Notes under the pieces: model-generated
Seen by the model: only the letters and a program-made list of their open reading frames with translations
Databases searched by the model: none
What the model was told of the DNA's origin: nothing
Assembly (NCBI GenBank): GCA_965603125.1
Contig: CBFDBU010000008.1
Location: forward strand, 76,958-140,957
Source of the DNA: JAJRTA01 sp965603125
Lineage (GTDB): Bacteria > Zixibacteria > MSB-5A5 > GN15 > FEB-12
Length of the DNA stretch: 64,000 nt
Direction of reading: 5' to 3'
Shown here: positions 23,731 through 32,438 of the stretch, one piece after another
How the letters are laid out: every line of letters starts with the position of its first letter
Position numbering within the stretch: position 1 is the stretch's first letter
Made by a program: the position numbers and the translations under genes

Positions 23731-25431
23731 ATGGCGTTTATTGACGACAACGTGACTATGCTCAGCCCCGCCATATATCGACTTTTCCTGCTTTGCCTGC
23801 TTGTTCAATTATCTGCCGGACGGGAGCCTGCTGCGGCTGATGGATTACCGGTCACCGAAGACCGGGTGCCGGAGGTGGCGCACGAAGGGCTGCTTGTCGA
23901 CAGCATTGTGATTGACAATCGAAACATCTATGACACCAAGAAAGCCAGGTATGACAATTTCGTTTTCAGGACAGCCAATGCCCTTCACTGGACCACGCGG
24001 AAAAGGGTTGTCGGGCGGGAGGTGCTGCTGCATGTCGGTGAGCCCTACTCGCAGGAGCTGGCCGAGGAAACAGCACGGAATCTGCGGCGGCGTCTGACGC
24101 TCTATGACGCCTGGGTCGAGACGAGCCTGCTGCCGAACGGACATCTGCTGGTGAGGGTTGTCACTGTTGATCAGTGGAGCATCTCCGGAGGGTTCAATAT
24201 CAGCCGGGAAGGAAACGAGTTGCGTTATCAGATTGGCGTTACTGACAAGAACCTGTTGGGGAACAACCAGTTATTGGACATCGCCTACTTCTTCAGGGAG
24301 ATTGAGGACGACCACCTGATAACTCATCTTTCCGACAACCGCCTTCTCGGTTGGCCGCTGTCTCTGGGAGTCGACTACAGCAACGATCCCCTGGCGAGTT
24401 TCCAGAGGGTTGTCGTCGGGCACCCGTTCTATGATCTCTCCCAGCGTTTCTCGTACTCCCTGAGCGCCATGGCCGTTGGTGGGCGGCGAGACATCTATGA
24501 CGACGAGGCAAAGATCGCTCAGTCACGATTCGCCGGTGATCTGGCCGGTCTGGGGCTTGCCTACCGCACCGGTCCCCATGCCAACAAGGTTAAGCTCAAG
24601 CTGGGCTACGATTACCGCTTTGAGAGGAGTTATGATAAGGACACACTTTCCAACGACCCGGATGACTGGGCTGCGGCGGATGCAGGTTTTCCGCGGGATT
24701 CATTGTATCATAGAGTCAGCGCCGTGGTCGGCTACTCGCGGATGTCATTCGTGAGGCTTCGTCAGATCGATGGCTTCGGATACACTGAGGACTTCACGCT
24801 GGGACCGTCGGTGGCCGTCAAGTTGGCGCGGGCCGTCAATTCCGACGAGGTTGTTTTCGACAATCTGGGATTGGGTCTGGCGCACACCGGCCGGTTTCGA
24901 GCCGGCCTGGTGCGGATCTCATGCGAGGGCCTTATCTGGGTGACACACGGCACCGAAGTCAGACGTCTGACGGAGGTAGTTCTCCAGGGGTACAACCGCT
25001 CCTCAGACGATTTCACAGTTGCAGCCAGAGCGAACTACGTCATGGACTGGATGGGCGACGCTAATAACCTCGTTTTGGGAGGAACCAACGGACTTCGTGG
25101 TTATGAAACATTCTTCCGTACCGGCAACCGCCGGGCCGTCCTCAACATTGAAGGGAGGGTGTTTCCGGATCTGGAACTTCTTTCGGTGATATTCGGGGCA
25201 ACACTGTTTTCCGACATCGGCCGCACCTGGAAGTCGGGTGAGCCGTTCAGATTCCGGGACTTCGATGCAAGTGTCGGAGCAGGTTTGCGGGTGTCGTTCG
25301 AGAAATCCTCAAAAACCGCCCTCTTTCGTCTGGATGTAGCCTACTCGGAGCAAAACGGCTGGCAGTTGTCGATCGGGTCAGGGCAGTATTTCCGAGCCAC
25401 GACCGCCGTTTTGCCCTTGACAAACCATTGA
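23731..25431 (+). CDS. Omp85-like outer-membrane beta-barrel protein
   Basis: About 566 residues with a signal peptide (IYRLFLLCLLVQLSAG). A POTRA-like region (about 45-140) contains VGEPYSQELAEETARNLRRR, and a C-terminal surface-antigen barrel includes LGGTNGLRGYETFFRTGNR (GLRGY matches the conserved RGY-type motif) and ends in aromatic strands. ATG at 23758 would give a tidier signal peptide than 23731. It is divergent from pilB. Substrate-specific two-partner secretion or assembly is possible; the length is short for BamA, which has five POTRA domains. Confidence 0.75.
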   Translation: MAFIDDNVTMLSPAIYRLFLLCLLVQLSAGREPAAADGLPVTEDRVPEVAHEGLLVDSIVIDNRNIYDTKKARYDNFVFRTANALHWTTRKRVVGREVLLHVGEPYSQELAEETARNLRRRLTLYDAWVETSLLPNGHLLVRVVTVDQWSISGGFNISREGNELRYQIGVTDKNLLGNNQLLDIAYFFREIEDDHLITHLSDNRLLGWPLSLGVDYSNDPLASFQRVVVGHPFYDLSQRFSYSLSAMAVGGRRDIYDDEAKIAQSRFAGDLAGLGLAYRTGPHANKVKLKLGYDYRFERSYDKDTLSNDPDDWAAADAGFPRDSLYHRVSAVVGYSRMSFVRLRQIDGFGYTEDFTLGPSVAVKLARAVNSDEVVFDNLGLGLAHTGRFRAGLVRISCEGLIWVTHGTEVRRLTEVVLQGYNRSSDDFTVAARANYVMDWMGDANNLVLGGTNGLRGYETFFRTGNRRAVLNIEGRVFPDLELLSVIFGATLFSDIGRTWKSGEPFRFRDFDASVGAGLRVSFEKSSKTALFRLDVAYSEQNGWQLSIGSGQYFRATTAVLPLTNH

Positions 25432-25444
25432 TATACAATACATT
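25417..25444 (+). promoter_or_regulatory. Predicted promoter with palindrome upstream of the metalloprotease gene
   Basis: TTGACA at 25417-25422 and TACATT at 25439-25444 with a 16-base spacer. The -35 box overlaps the last codons of the Omp85-like gene. ACAAT-AC-ATTGT (25436-25447) forms a palindrome over the -10 box. The leader to the start codon would be about 240 bases. Confidence 0.4.
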
Positions 25445-25692
25445 GTGAATATACGAAGGCTTTGCCCGGCTTGGCCGTCCAGCGCAGACCGTCACCGGGG
25501 CTTTCTCGATTTGGACTGACCCCAGGGGCAGGGCCGATGGGTACGACAGTGTGGTCTTACCGGTGTGACCTGGTAATGTCGGTGACAGGTGTGGTGAACC
25601 GTGTCGCTGTCCCGGGTAACGAATCAGGTGAAGCAGATCGGCAGGAAGCCGAATTAGTAATCAAACCGCTGGCTAATGCAGTGGAGAAACTT

Positions 25693-27735
25693 ATGAGCGA
25701 ATCTCGAATCAAGATGCTGCTGACCTGTCTGGCGCTTATGCTGTTGACCGTGTCGACGGCTGGTGGGCGCAATATACCGGGCGCCCACGACCCTCTTGCC
25801 GCCATTGAGCAGGATTATGCTCAGGGCTCGCTCACACTGGATGAGAAGGTCATGCTCCAGTTGAAGGCAATCAGAGCGCCGAGCGAGTTGCCGGACAAAT
25901 ACAAAGCAGTTCGCCTGGCGGCGGGTGTCCCCGAAGCGTACGGTGGCAGCGTGACCATGATTCTCAAGGAGATCCGATCCCAGTGGGACCTCCTTTCAAC
26001 CTCCACCCGGCGAGCATTCATGGAAACCATGGCGAGATGGGGAACCGATTTCGTCTACGATTCTCCCGGCGGTTTTTTCAAGCTTCATTACGATATCGAT
26101 GAAGACAGTGTCCACGCCGTACCTACCGACGACAGTGATCTCAGCGGTGTACCGGATTTCGTAGAGAAGTGCGCCGCCTACCTTGATACGGTCTGGGCCC
26201 GGCATATCGATCTGGGGTATTTATTGCCGCCGTCTGACGGTGGTCTGGGCGGAGACGAGAAGTATGATATCTACTTCCAGAATATGAGTTACTACGGTTA
26301 CGTTGTGTATGAGGGCAACGGTCCCATGCCCTGGAACGACCACTTCAGCTACATGGTATTACACCACAATTTCCTCGTATTCCCTCCCAACCCTGACCCC
26401 GAAGGCTGCCAATGGGGCGCCGCCAAAGCGACGGCCGCCCATGAATACCATCACGCCGTTCAATTCGCTTACGATGTCGACGAGGATACCTGGTTCATGG
26501 AATTGGATGCCGTTTACATGGAAGACATTGTCTTTGACCACGCCGATGACAACCTCAACTACCTGGGCGCCTTCTTTTCCGAGCCTTACCGCTCGCTGAT
26601 GGAAAACTCGAATCACTACTACTCCTGTTTCATCTGGGGGCTGTATCTTGCTCAGAAGTTTGATACTTCCCTGATGCGCGCCGTCTGGGAAGGAGCGATC
26701 AATGCGACCACGGTCTATGACGCCCTTTCCGACACCCTCCTGGCCAGGTATGGCTGGACCCAGGACTCCGCTTTTGCGGAATTCGCGCTCTGGAACTTCT
26801 GCACTTACACGCGCGACGACGGACTGCACCACGAAGAGGCGGCCGGTTACCCGTTGGCGGTAATCGGTCGGACGCACTCCAGCTTCCCGGTCAATCTGCA
26901 AAACTCACCGGGCTCTCCGGCCGGATATGGCGCCGCCTACGTCCAGTTCTTTCCGGGTGGGAACGTCGGCACGCTGACAGTGACCTTCAACGGCAGTGAT
27001 TCCCGCGAGTGGGCGGCATATCTGATCAAATCGACAGCCGACAACGTCCACGAGTTTGAACGGATCGAGCTAAGCCCCGGCACCTGTCTGGGTGCGGTTG
27101 AGGTTCCCGGGTTCGAGTCGTACTATCGGGTCGCTCTCGTTGGAATCAACGTGTCTGAATTCTCCGCAGGAGCTCCATATACCTATCGGGCGGACGTCCT
27201 CGAACCATATGACGTGAGCCTGGTCGTGCTCACCACTGATTCCGCGGTGTACTCCGGCGGTGTCCGTCAGTGGGAGTGTCAGGTTACCAATAATGCTCCG
27301 TTGCATGATGTGATAGATTTGATCGTGTGGGACGATCTGGGTTGGATACCTCCGGACACAATCGACAAGGCCCTGGCTCCCGGCCGGGATACGGTATTCT
27401 CAGTGGCCGTCAGCCCTCCAAAAGGGACACCGCTGGAAGAATGCTCCAATCTTCACTTCAAGGTGCAATCGTGGAGTGACCCGTTGGTCGCTGATTCTCA
27501 GACCGTTTTCGGTAAAGTCCTGCTTCAGCGAGGCGATGTCGACTTCACGGGATTTATTGACATAGCCGACCTTGTGTATCTCGTCGAATACATGTTCACC
27601 AGCGGTCCGCAGCCGATTCCGGTTCTGGATGCAGCCGATTTCCAGTGCAATATCGGCGTTGATATCGGTGACCTGGTGGCGATGGTAGAGTACATGTTTG
27701 AAGATGGCCCCCCACCTCCCTGCAATCCCTATTAA
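25693..27735 (+). CDS. Secreted metalloprotease (MXAN_6640-like) with C-terminal dockerin
   Basis: 680 residues. A signal peptide (IKMLLTCLALMLLTVSTAGG) leads to a catalytic region with the zinc motif in TAAHEYHHAVQFAYD (HEYHH, near residue 255). A downstream acidic segment (WFMELDAVYMEDIVFD) probably supplies the third ligand. Beta-rich domains follow, then two dockerin-like loops at the end (IDIADLVYLVEYMF and VDIGDLVAMVEYMF). ATG at 25693 has GGAG seven bases upstream; the frame is open further upstream without good starts. The dockerin end is shared with four other genes in the window and suggests attachment to a surface or protein partner. Confidence 0.82.
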   Translation: MSESRIKMLLTCLALMLLTVSTAGGRNIPGAHDPLAAIEQDYAQGSLTLDEKVMLQLKAIRAPSELPDKYKAVRLAAGVPEAYGGSVTMILKEIRSQWDLLSTSTRRAFMETMARWGTDFVYDSPGGFFKLHYDIDEDSVHAVPTDDSDLSGVPDFVEKCAAYLDTVWARHIDLGYLLPPSDGGLGGDEKYDIYFQNMSYYGYVVYEGNGPMPWNDHFSYMVLHHNFLVFPPNPDPEGCQWGAAKATAAHEYHHAVQFAYDVDEDTWFMELDAVYMEDIVFDHADDNLNYLGAFFSEPYRSLMENSNHYYSCFIWGLYLAQKFDTSLMRAVWEGAINATTVYDALSDTLLARYGWTQDSAFAEFALWNFCTYTRDDGLHHEEAAGYPLAVIGRTHSSFPVNLQNSPGSPAGYGAAYVQFFPGGNVGTLTVTFNGSDSREWAAYLIKSTADNVHEFERIELSPGTCLGAVEVPGFESYYRVALVGINVSEFSAGAPYTYRADVLEPYDVSLVVLTTDSAVYSGGVRQWECQVTNNAPLHDVIDLIVWDDLGWIPPDTIDKALAPGRDTVFSVAVSPPKGTPLEECSNLHFKVQSWSDPLVADSQTVFGKVLLQRGDVDFTGFIDIADLVYLVEYMFTSGPQPIPVLDAADFQCNIGVDIGDLVAMVEYMFEDGPPPPCNPY

Positions 27736-27765
27736 TTGCCGCGATCGTCTTTTTCTCTTTTTTTG

Positions 27766-27794
27766 TTGACTTGATTTCAGACCTCTGATATTTC
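27766..27794 (+). promoter_or_regulatory. Possible promoter for the zinc-ribbon gene
   Basis: TTGACT at 27766-27771 and TATTTC at 27789-27794, spaced 17 bases. The -35 box is good and the -10 box weak. It lies about 75 bases before the next start. Confidence 0.3.
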
Positions 27795-27868
27795 TTAGCC
27801 ATAAAAGAGGTGAGTCGTGGTGTGCGAGTGACACGGAAGTTGCTCGGAAGCGGCCGAGAGGGGGACGG

Positions 27869-28081
27869 ATGGTAAGCGGTTTCGAACCGAAGATTTTGAT
27901 TTGTAGTGAATGCGGAGAGGAATTCGTGTTTACGTGCGCGGCTCAGGAATACTTTGCTGAGCGAGGCTATAGGGAAGATCCCAAGCGATGTAAGACCTGC
28001 CACACAAAGTACAAAAAATCACAGCGCGAGAAGCGGCGGTACCCGGCGACGGCGACCACCGATGTCGGGTTCACTGATTAG
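27869..28081 (+). CDS. Small zinc-ribbon protein (zf-trcl type)
   Basis: 70 residues with four cysteines in two CxxC knuckles, ICSECGEEF and CKTCHTKY, followed by a basic tail (KKSQREKRR). This matches the short 'probable zinc-ribbon domain' family often found beside varied genes. A nucleic-acid-binding role is likely from charge and fold. ATG at 27869 is preceded by GAGGGGGACGG, a reasonable ribosome-binding site. Confidence 0.8.
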   Translation: MVSGFEPKILICSECGEEFVFTCAAQEYFAERGYREDPKRCKTCHTKYKKSQREKRRYPATATTDVGFTD

Positions 28082-28085
28082 CAGC

Positions 28086-28154
28086 TTGATGAAAAAGCCT
28101 TTTGTCCTACTCGGAAGCCGGCGGATTCGTCATAAGCGTGCCGTCGGGCGTCCC
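28086..28154 (+). repeat. Left copy of a ~69-base inverted repeat flanking the IS110 remnant
   Basis: This segment and the reverse complement of 29091-29159 align along their whole length with about a quarter of positions different. Shared blocks are GAAAAAGC, GCCGGCGGATT and GTCGGGCGTCCC. It starts five bases after the zinc-ribbon stop. Confidence 0.75.
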
Positions 28155-28262
28155 TGCCCGACACAACAGTACCCCACCCGCTATGACACCTGTCAAGTGG
28201 TATTTTGTTTGGACCACCTTTTTTGTTTTTCTTCTGAGCGATCGAGAGGTCTTTACAACCTG

Positions 28263-28907
28263 CTATCCGTGGTTTGCCCACATGTTACTCATTCGAAAAG
28301 TCGGTATCAGTGTTGACAACATAGCACCCAGGTTGATCTGTGAGGGTCGTCTCAGCGAGAGCTCCCGCAGTTGCCGGTAATGGTGTGTCTTCCATGTCCC
28401 CGTCGGCAAGGAGCCGTTCAACACGTGAAAATCAAGAAACTTCCAAATCCGGTTCTTGGTGGCCACAATCGTCCGCCGGATCTGATTCAAGGTCCGACTG
28501 ATTTGCCGGTCCTCCCGACGCTCCCGGCTTGGAACATGACAACGCGTGTAATTATCCGTCTCCAGGTTCCGGACCAATCGACGAGCATTGATCCGATCTG
28601 TCTTAACCTTGTTGACTTTCTCCTGGGTCACCTTGTTTGGCGGCGTGACCACACAATCAATCCCGTCCGCCATTAGAGCATCATGAAGCCAGAAACCGCT
28701 GAAACCTGATTCGTACATCAACTGGATCGAGCAGCCGGGATACCGCAGGAGCAGATAAGAGTTCAAATTGGAATAGTCCGCCGGCATGCTGAGTTCATGT
28801 ACCACCATGCCATTTGACCGAACACACAGCTTCCACGTCCGTTTGGCATCTTCCAGCCCAAAAAGAACGGACTTGTCTCGAACTACATATTCATGCATCT
28901 TTCTCAT
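28263..28907 (-). pseudogene. Truncated IS110-family transposase
   Basis: About 214 residues from ATG at 28907, behind AGGAGG at seven bases. The N-terminal DEDD domain is clear: VLFGLEDAKRTW, MYESGFSGFWLHDAL, and KTDRINARRLVRNL, followed by the REDRQISRTLNQIRR helix. The C-terminal Transposase_20 domain with the catalytic serine is absent: after about residue 190 the sequence becomes unrelated and soon stops. Intact relatives have about 320-400 residues, so this copy cannot transpose alone. Inverted ~69-base repeats flank it on both sides. Confidence 0.85.
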
Positions 28908-29030
28908 GAGGCTACCTCCTTTAAGGTTGTGGCGCTTAGCGACCACGTTGATGGTTATCTCTTGATTAAAAAAGGCAGCCTCAATTATTGAATAACATAA
29001 ACTCAGAACTTTTATAACATAGTAACTCAG

Positions 29031-29083
29031 AAGTCGGCCAGGGGCAGACAGGTGGGGTCTGCCGCGCACGGAATCTTCTGGAT
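29031..29083 (+). repeat. Second copy of the hairpin unit found at 10.5 kb
   Basis: The pattern AGTCGG, two variable bases, AGGGGCAGAC, a short loop, GGTCTGC and a CCACGGAAT-like end matches 10500-10545. The 355 bases between the transposase and the DUF4412 gene contain this, the right inverted repeat, and nothing else I can support. Confidence 0.65.
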
Positions 29084-29090
29084 CAGCCTC

Positions 29091-29159
29091 GGGACGCCCG
29101 ACACCGCGGGCATGACAAATCCGCCGGCCTTTGAGTATGACAACATGCTTTTTCAAGAA
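29091..29159 (-). repeat. Right copy of the ~69-base inverted repeat
   Basis: Read on the minus strand it matches 28086-28154 (see that entry). The pair brackets the truncated IS110 gene at a distance of about 1 kb. IS110 elements normally lack long terminal inverted repeats, so the repeats may be host elements. Confidence 0.75.
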
Positions 29160-29262
29160 CCTGCTGAGCGGCGGAGACACCGGCATGAATCGGCACGGCA
29201 TAGCAAAGGCCCTGTGGCGTCGTCGCCACGGGGCCCTGTCAAGTTGTCTGTGCGCGGGCGGG

Positions 29263-30027
29263 CTAACGCATACCGGGCATTATCATCTCGGTTTTCTTGT
29301 ATTCTTTAGGTAGCACAAACGTGCCCGCGGGAGCGTCCTTCTCCACAACCTCCACCAACTTCTGCGAGGTCTTGATGTCATTCCCCATTACTTTGGTGGT
29401 AGAGGATGACAAGACCGCGACACCCTTGATCTTGTCCCATTCCTTCAACGCCTTCTCGAACCCTGGGAGTTGCGTCATCATCCCGTGACTGATACGGGTG
29501 TACAGGTCATAGTCAATGCTGATATCCTCGCTCGCCCATACTTCGGTGGCGGTCTCCGACATAGCCATTTTCATGCTGATCAGGTACTTCCGGCAGTCGT
29601 AGTTCCCGACTTTCCTGGTCTCGTCGGTCTCGGTGACCTTCACGTCCACCTGCATCATGGACATCATGGCCTGCCGTTGCTGCGCCATCACGGGGTCCTC
29701 GCTGTCGGTCGCCTTCAGCATCTGGTCCATCAAACCGGGTGCTACCTCGGTATACTGTTTGTGGGGATGATTGATCATATACATGGTTTCCCGGTCTGCG
29801 AGCATGAGGATCGACGCCGAGTCGCCCATGTCGAGCCGCGCCCCGTCTTTGCCGAGCCAGGTCACGTTGGTGTCGCTTGAGGCAGGCACCGTCTGCCCCT
29901 GAACCTGGTAGGCTTCAGATTCGATCGCGATCACCACACGATGATCAGCCCGCGCCGCACCTGGGACGGCAACGACCACGGCCGCCAGCATCAGGCATCC
30001 CAGGGCAAACAGTTTCTTGGTTTGCAT
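29263..30027 (-). CDS. DUF4412 family exported protein
   Basis: 254 residues with a signal peptide (LFALGCLMLAAVVVAVPGAARA). The body has the DUF4412 pattern: a beta strand carrying WLGKDGARLDMGD, ILMLADRETMYMINHPHKQY, a methionine-rich helix, and VGNYDCRKYLISMKM with a single conserved-looking cysteine. The family is periplasmic and of unknown function; its fold resembles lipoprotein carriers. It is transcribed divergently from the cysteine protease gene. Confidence 0.8.
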   Translation of the reverse strand: MQTKKLFALGCLMLAAVVVAVPGAARADHRVVIAIESEAYQVQGQTVPASSDTNVTWLGKDGARLDMGDSASILMLADRETMYMINHPHKQYTEVAPGLMDQMLKATDSEDPVMAQQRQAMMSMMQVDVKVTETDETRKVGNYDCRKYLISMKMAMSETATEVWASEDISIDYDLYTRISHGMMTQLPGFEKALKEWDKIKGVAVLSSSTTKVMGNDIKTSQKLVEVVEKDAPAGTFVLPKEYKKTEMIMPGMR

Positions 30028-30464
30028 GTCGACTCCTCCTTGAGTTTGCGATCTCCATCGGCGGGAGATCGTCCGATGTTCGCCTGTATCGATTCCCGGA
30101 GGTTCGACTGCATTTCAATCTATCTGCCGGGCCGCGAGCTCCGGGACATCACAGTTTCAAAACTAAGTGCCCGGGCACCGATCAGCAAGCTTTTTGATGG
30201 AGCCGCCTTTGCCGGTGTGGGCTCCGTCTGCCCAAAACAGGGGACCTTGGTATGCTTGTACAGCGCAGAGGGTGCGTAAGTCACACCCGTGAGGTTTGCT
30301 AAACGAGAGGTGGTCTGCTTGCCCGTTTGTAACGGCAGTTTATAGTTGACACGCGAGAATAATTACATATCTTGTAATGAGTTAGACAATTATCTGGTGT
30401 TTCTTGGCGCGTACTTGCCGGTTGTTGATCGACCGAGACCCATTTACCAATTCCTGGAGGTCAC
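30028..30464. other. Divergent intergenic region with palindromes
   Basis: 437 bases between the DUF4412 gene and the C1A protease. It contains a 12-base palindrome, GTGCCCGGGCAC (about 30168-30179), and the promoter annotated separately at 30346. No coding frame looks real. Confidence 0.5.
30346..30378 (+). promoter_or_regulatory. Predicted promoter with operator-like palindrome for the C1A protease
   Basis: TTGACA at 30346-30351 and TATCTT at 30368-30373, 16 bases apart. The palindrome ATTACA-TATCT-TGTAAT (30362-30378) covers the -10 box, an arrangement typical of a repressor site. The leader would be about 85 bases. Confidence 0.45.
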
Positions 30465-32279
30465 ATGTTTAGGAGTGTAGCGATTATTGCTGCTTTGATT
30501 GTTGTATTCTGCAGTTCTGTTTCAGGTCAGTTAACCAGCGAGGACATTACCGCTCTCAAGGAGAGAGCCGCGGAGGAGGGCTGGACGTTCACCGTGAGCG
30601 AGAATCCGGCCACGCAGCATTCGCTGACGGAATTGTGCGGGTTGAGCGAACCCACTGACTGGCGTGAGACGGGCAACTTCGACCCATGCACGCCGACAAG
30701 AGCCCTGCCGGTTTCCTTCGACTGGCGAGCGCAGGGCGGGTGCACGCCGGTCAAGTACCAGGGCGGATGTGGAAGCTGCTGGGCGTTCTCGACGGTCGGG
30801 GCGCTCGAATGCAACATCCTGATACGGGACGGCACCACGGTTGATCTGTCGGAGCAATATCTCGTGAGCTGTAATACCAGCGGTTGGGGCTGCGACGGCG
30901 GCTGGCTGGCCCATGACTATCACCAGTGGCGGCCCGATCCCTGTGGCGGCGTGGGCGCCGTGCTGGAGGAGCACCTGCCCTATGTCGCCCTCGACCTCCC
31001 GTGCTACTGTCCCTATCCACACGACTACCTCATAGACTCCTGGGCGTATATCGGGTCGCAGTCGGGCGTACCCTCTATCAATTCCCTGAAGCAGGCAATA
31101 GTGGATTACGGTCCGATTTCGGTCTGCGTGACGGCCAACTCCGCTATGCAGGCATATAGCGGCGGTATCTTCAACGCCTGCTCCGTCGACGACATCAATC
31201 ACGCCGTTGTCCTGGTCGGCTGGGATGACAGCCAGGGCGAAAACGGCGTCTGGATCATGCGCAATTCCTGGAGCTCCGGGTGGGGCGAAGGCGGGTACAT
31301 GCGCATCGAATACTACTGTTCACGGATTGGTTATGGCGGCGCTTATGTGGACTACATCGGGGGAGCCTCGTTTGAGGCGGACACGAGAGTCGGCTGGGCT
31401 CCTTTCGAGGCTGCCTTCACTGGCATGTCGGGGCTTGAGGTAGACACCTGGACGTGGGATTTCGGCGACGGCGGTTCGGCGCATATCCAGTCACCCAGCC
31501 ACGTCTACGAGGAGCGGGGGCTGTACGATGTCACGATTCAAGTTGACGTCGGCGGGGACATACGCTCCCGAACCAGGAACCAATACATCGCCGCGCTGGC
31601 CGACACGCTTCGGGGAGCCGACATACTGTATGATCCGGAGTGTGACGTGGAAGTGGTGATCTCGGCGATCAATACCATCCCACTTCGAGAGATCGCCATA
31701 CCCGTGCTGTACTCGGGCGATATTGAACTTGTCTTCGATTCGTTTGCGACTACCGGCTGCCGGACGGATTATTTCGAGGAACAAACACAAATCCAGTATG
31801 TCCCTTCCAGCAAGAAGATGTATTTCCGCCTGATCACTTCATTGGCCGGCTCATCTCCCGACCTTGATCCGGGCTCGGGCGACCTTCTGAGGCTCTGGTT
31901 TCATGTCGAAGGTACGCCTTCATACAATCAGGAGACGTCGATAATACTAAGTGGGTATACCTCCGGGGTGGTGGAGCGTCGGCCGATATTCAGAGGCGCC
32001 ATGGCGGAATATGAGGCGCGCGTGGTCGATGGACTGGTAGCCTATTCTACCTGCTGCGAGGGAATTCGCGGTAACATGGACGGCGACCCGGAGGAGTTGA
32101 TTACGATTTCGGATCTTGTTTACCTGGTGGACTACATGTTCAACAACGGACCTGCTTGTGCCTGTTATGAGGAATCGGATATCAATGGTGACGACAGCGA
32201 TCCGATTGATGTCGCGGATTTGGTTCATCTGGTCGATTATATGTTCAACGAGGGAGCGCCGCCGTCGCCCTGCTTCTGA
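30465..32279 (+). CDS. Secreted C1A (papain-like) cysteine protease with PKD, cohesin-like and dockerin domains
   Basis: 604 residues. After a signal peptide and a short pro-region, the papain domain (about 80-300) shows the oxyanion Gln and catalytic Cys in YQGGCGSCWAFS, the His in DDINHAVVLVGW and the Asn in MRNSWSSGWG. A PKD domain follows (TWTWDFGDGGSAHIQSPSHV, about 310-375). Next is a cohesin-like beta domain of about 150 residues containing IAIPVLYSGDIELVFDS. Two dockerin loops end the protein (ITISDLVYLVDYMF, IDVADLVHLVDYMF). The last three domains are homologous to those of the next gene, whose catalytic domain is unrelated. ATG follows TCCTGGAGGTCAC, a strong ribosome-binding site. 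Confidence 0.88.
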   Translation: MFRSVAIIAALIVVFCSSVSGQLTSEDITALKERAAEEGWTFTVSENPATQHSLTELCGLSEPTDWRETGNFDPCTPTRALPVSFDWRAQGGCTPVKYQGGCGSCWAFSTVGALECNILIRDGTTVDLSEQYLVSCNTSGWGCDGGWLAHDYHQWRPDPCGGVGAVLEEHLPYVALDLPCYCPYPHDYLIDSWAYIGSQSGVPSINSLKQAIVDYGPISVCVTANSAMQAYSGGIFNACSVDDINHAVVLVGWDDSQGENGVWIMRNSWSSGWGEGGYMRIEYYCSRIGYGGAYVDYIGGASFEADTRVGWAPFEAAFTGMSGLEVDTWTWDFGDGGSAHIQSPSHVYEERGLYDVTIQVDVGGDIRSRTRNQYIAALADTLRGADILYDPECDVEVVISAINTIPLREIAIPVLYSGDIELVFDSFATTGCRTDYFEEQTQIQYVPSSKKMYFRLITSLAGSSPDLDPGSGDLLRLWFHVEGTPSYNQETSIILSGYTSGVVERRPIFRGAMAEYEARVVDGLVAYSTCCEGIRGNMDGDPEELITISDLVYLVDYMFNNGPACACYEESDINGDDSDPIDVADLVHLVDYMFNEGAPPSPCF

Positions 32280-32438
32280 GGACACGTCGGCGGCTGGAAG
32301 AAATATACTTCCCCCGAGCGTTGCAGGCGTTCCTTCCGCGCGTTCAGCTTGCCTGACTGAGCAGGTGGGCTGCCTGAGTTAGCTCAGACTACAGTTCTTG
32401 CAGCAACGGCTTTGACGCCGGGACACAGGAGATATGAA

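Noticed and set aside
25445..25692. 240-base leader of the metalloprotease as a riboswitch
   Set aside because: No conserved riboswitch core (TPP, cobalamin, c-di-GMP, SAM) was recognised.
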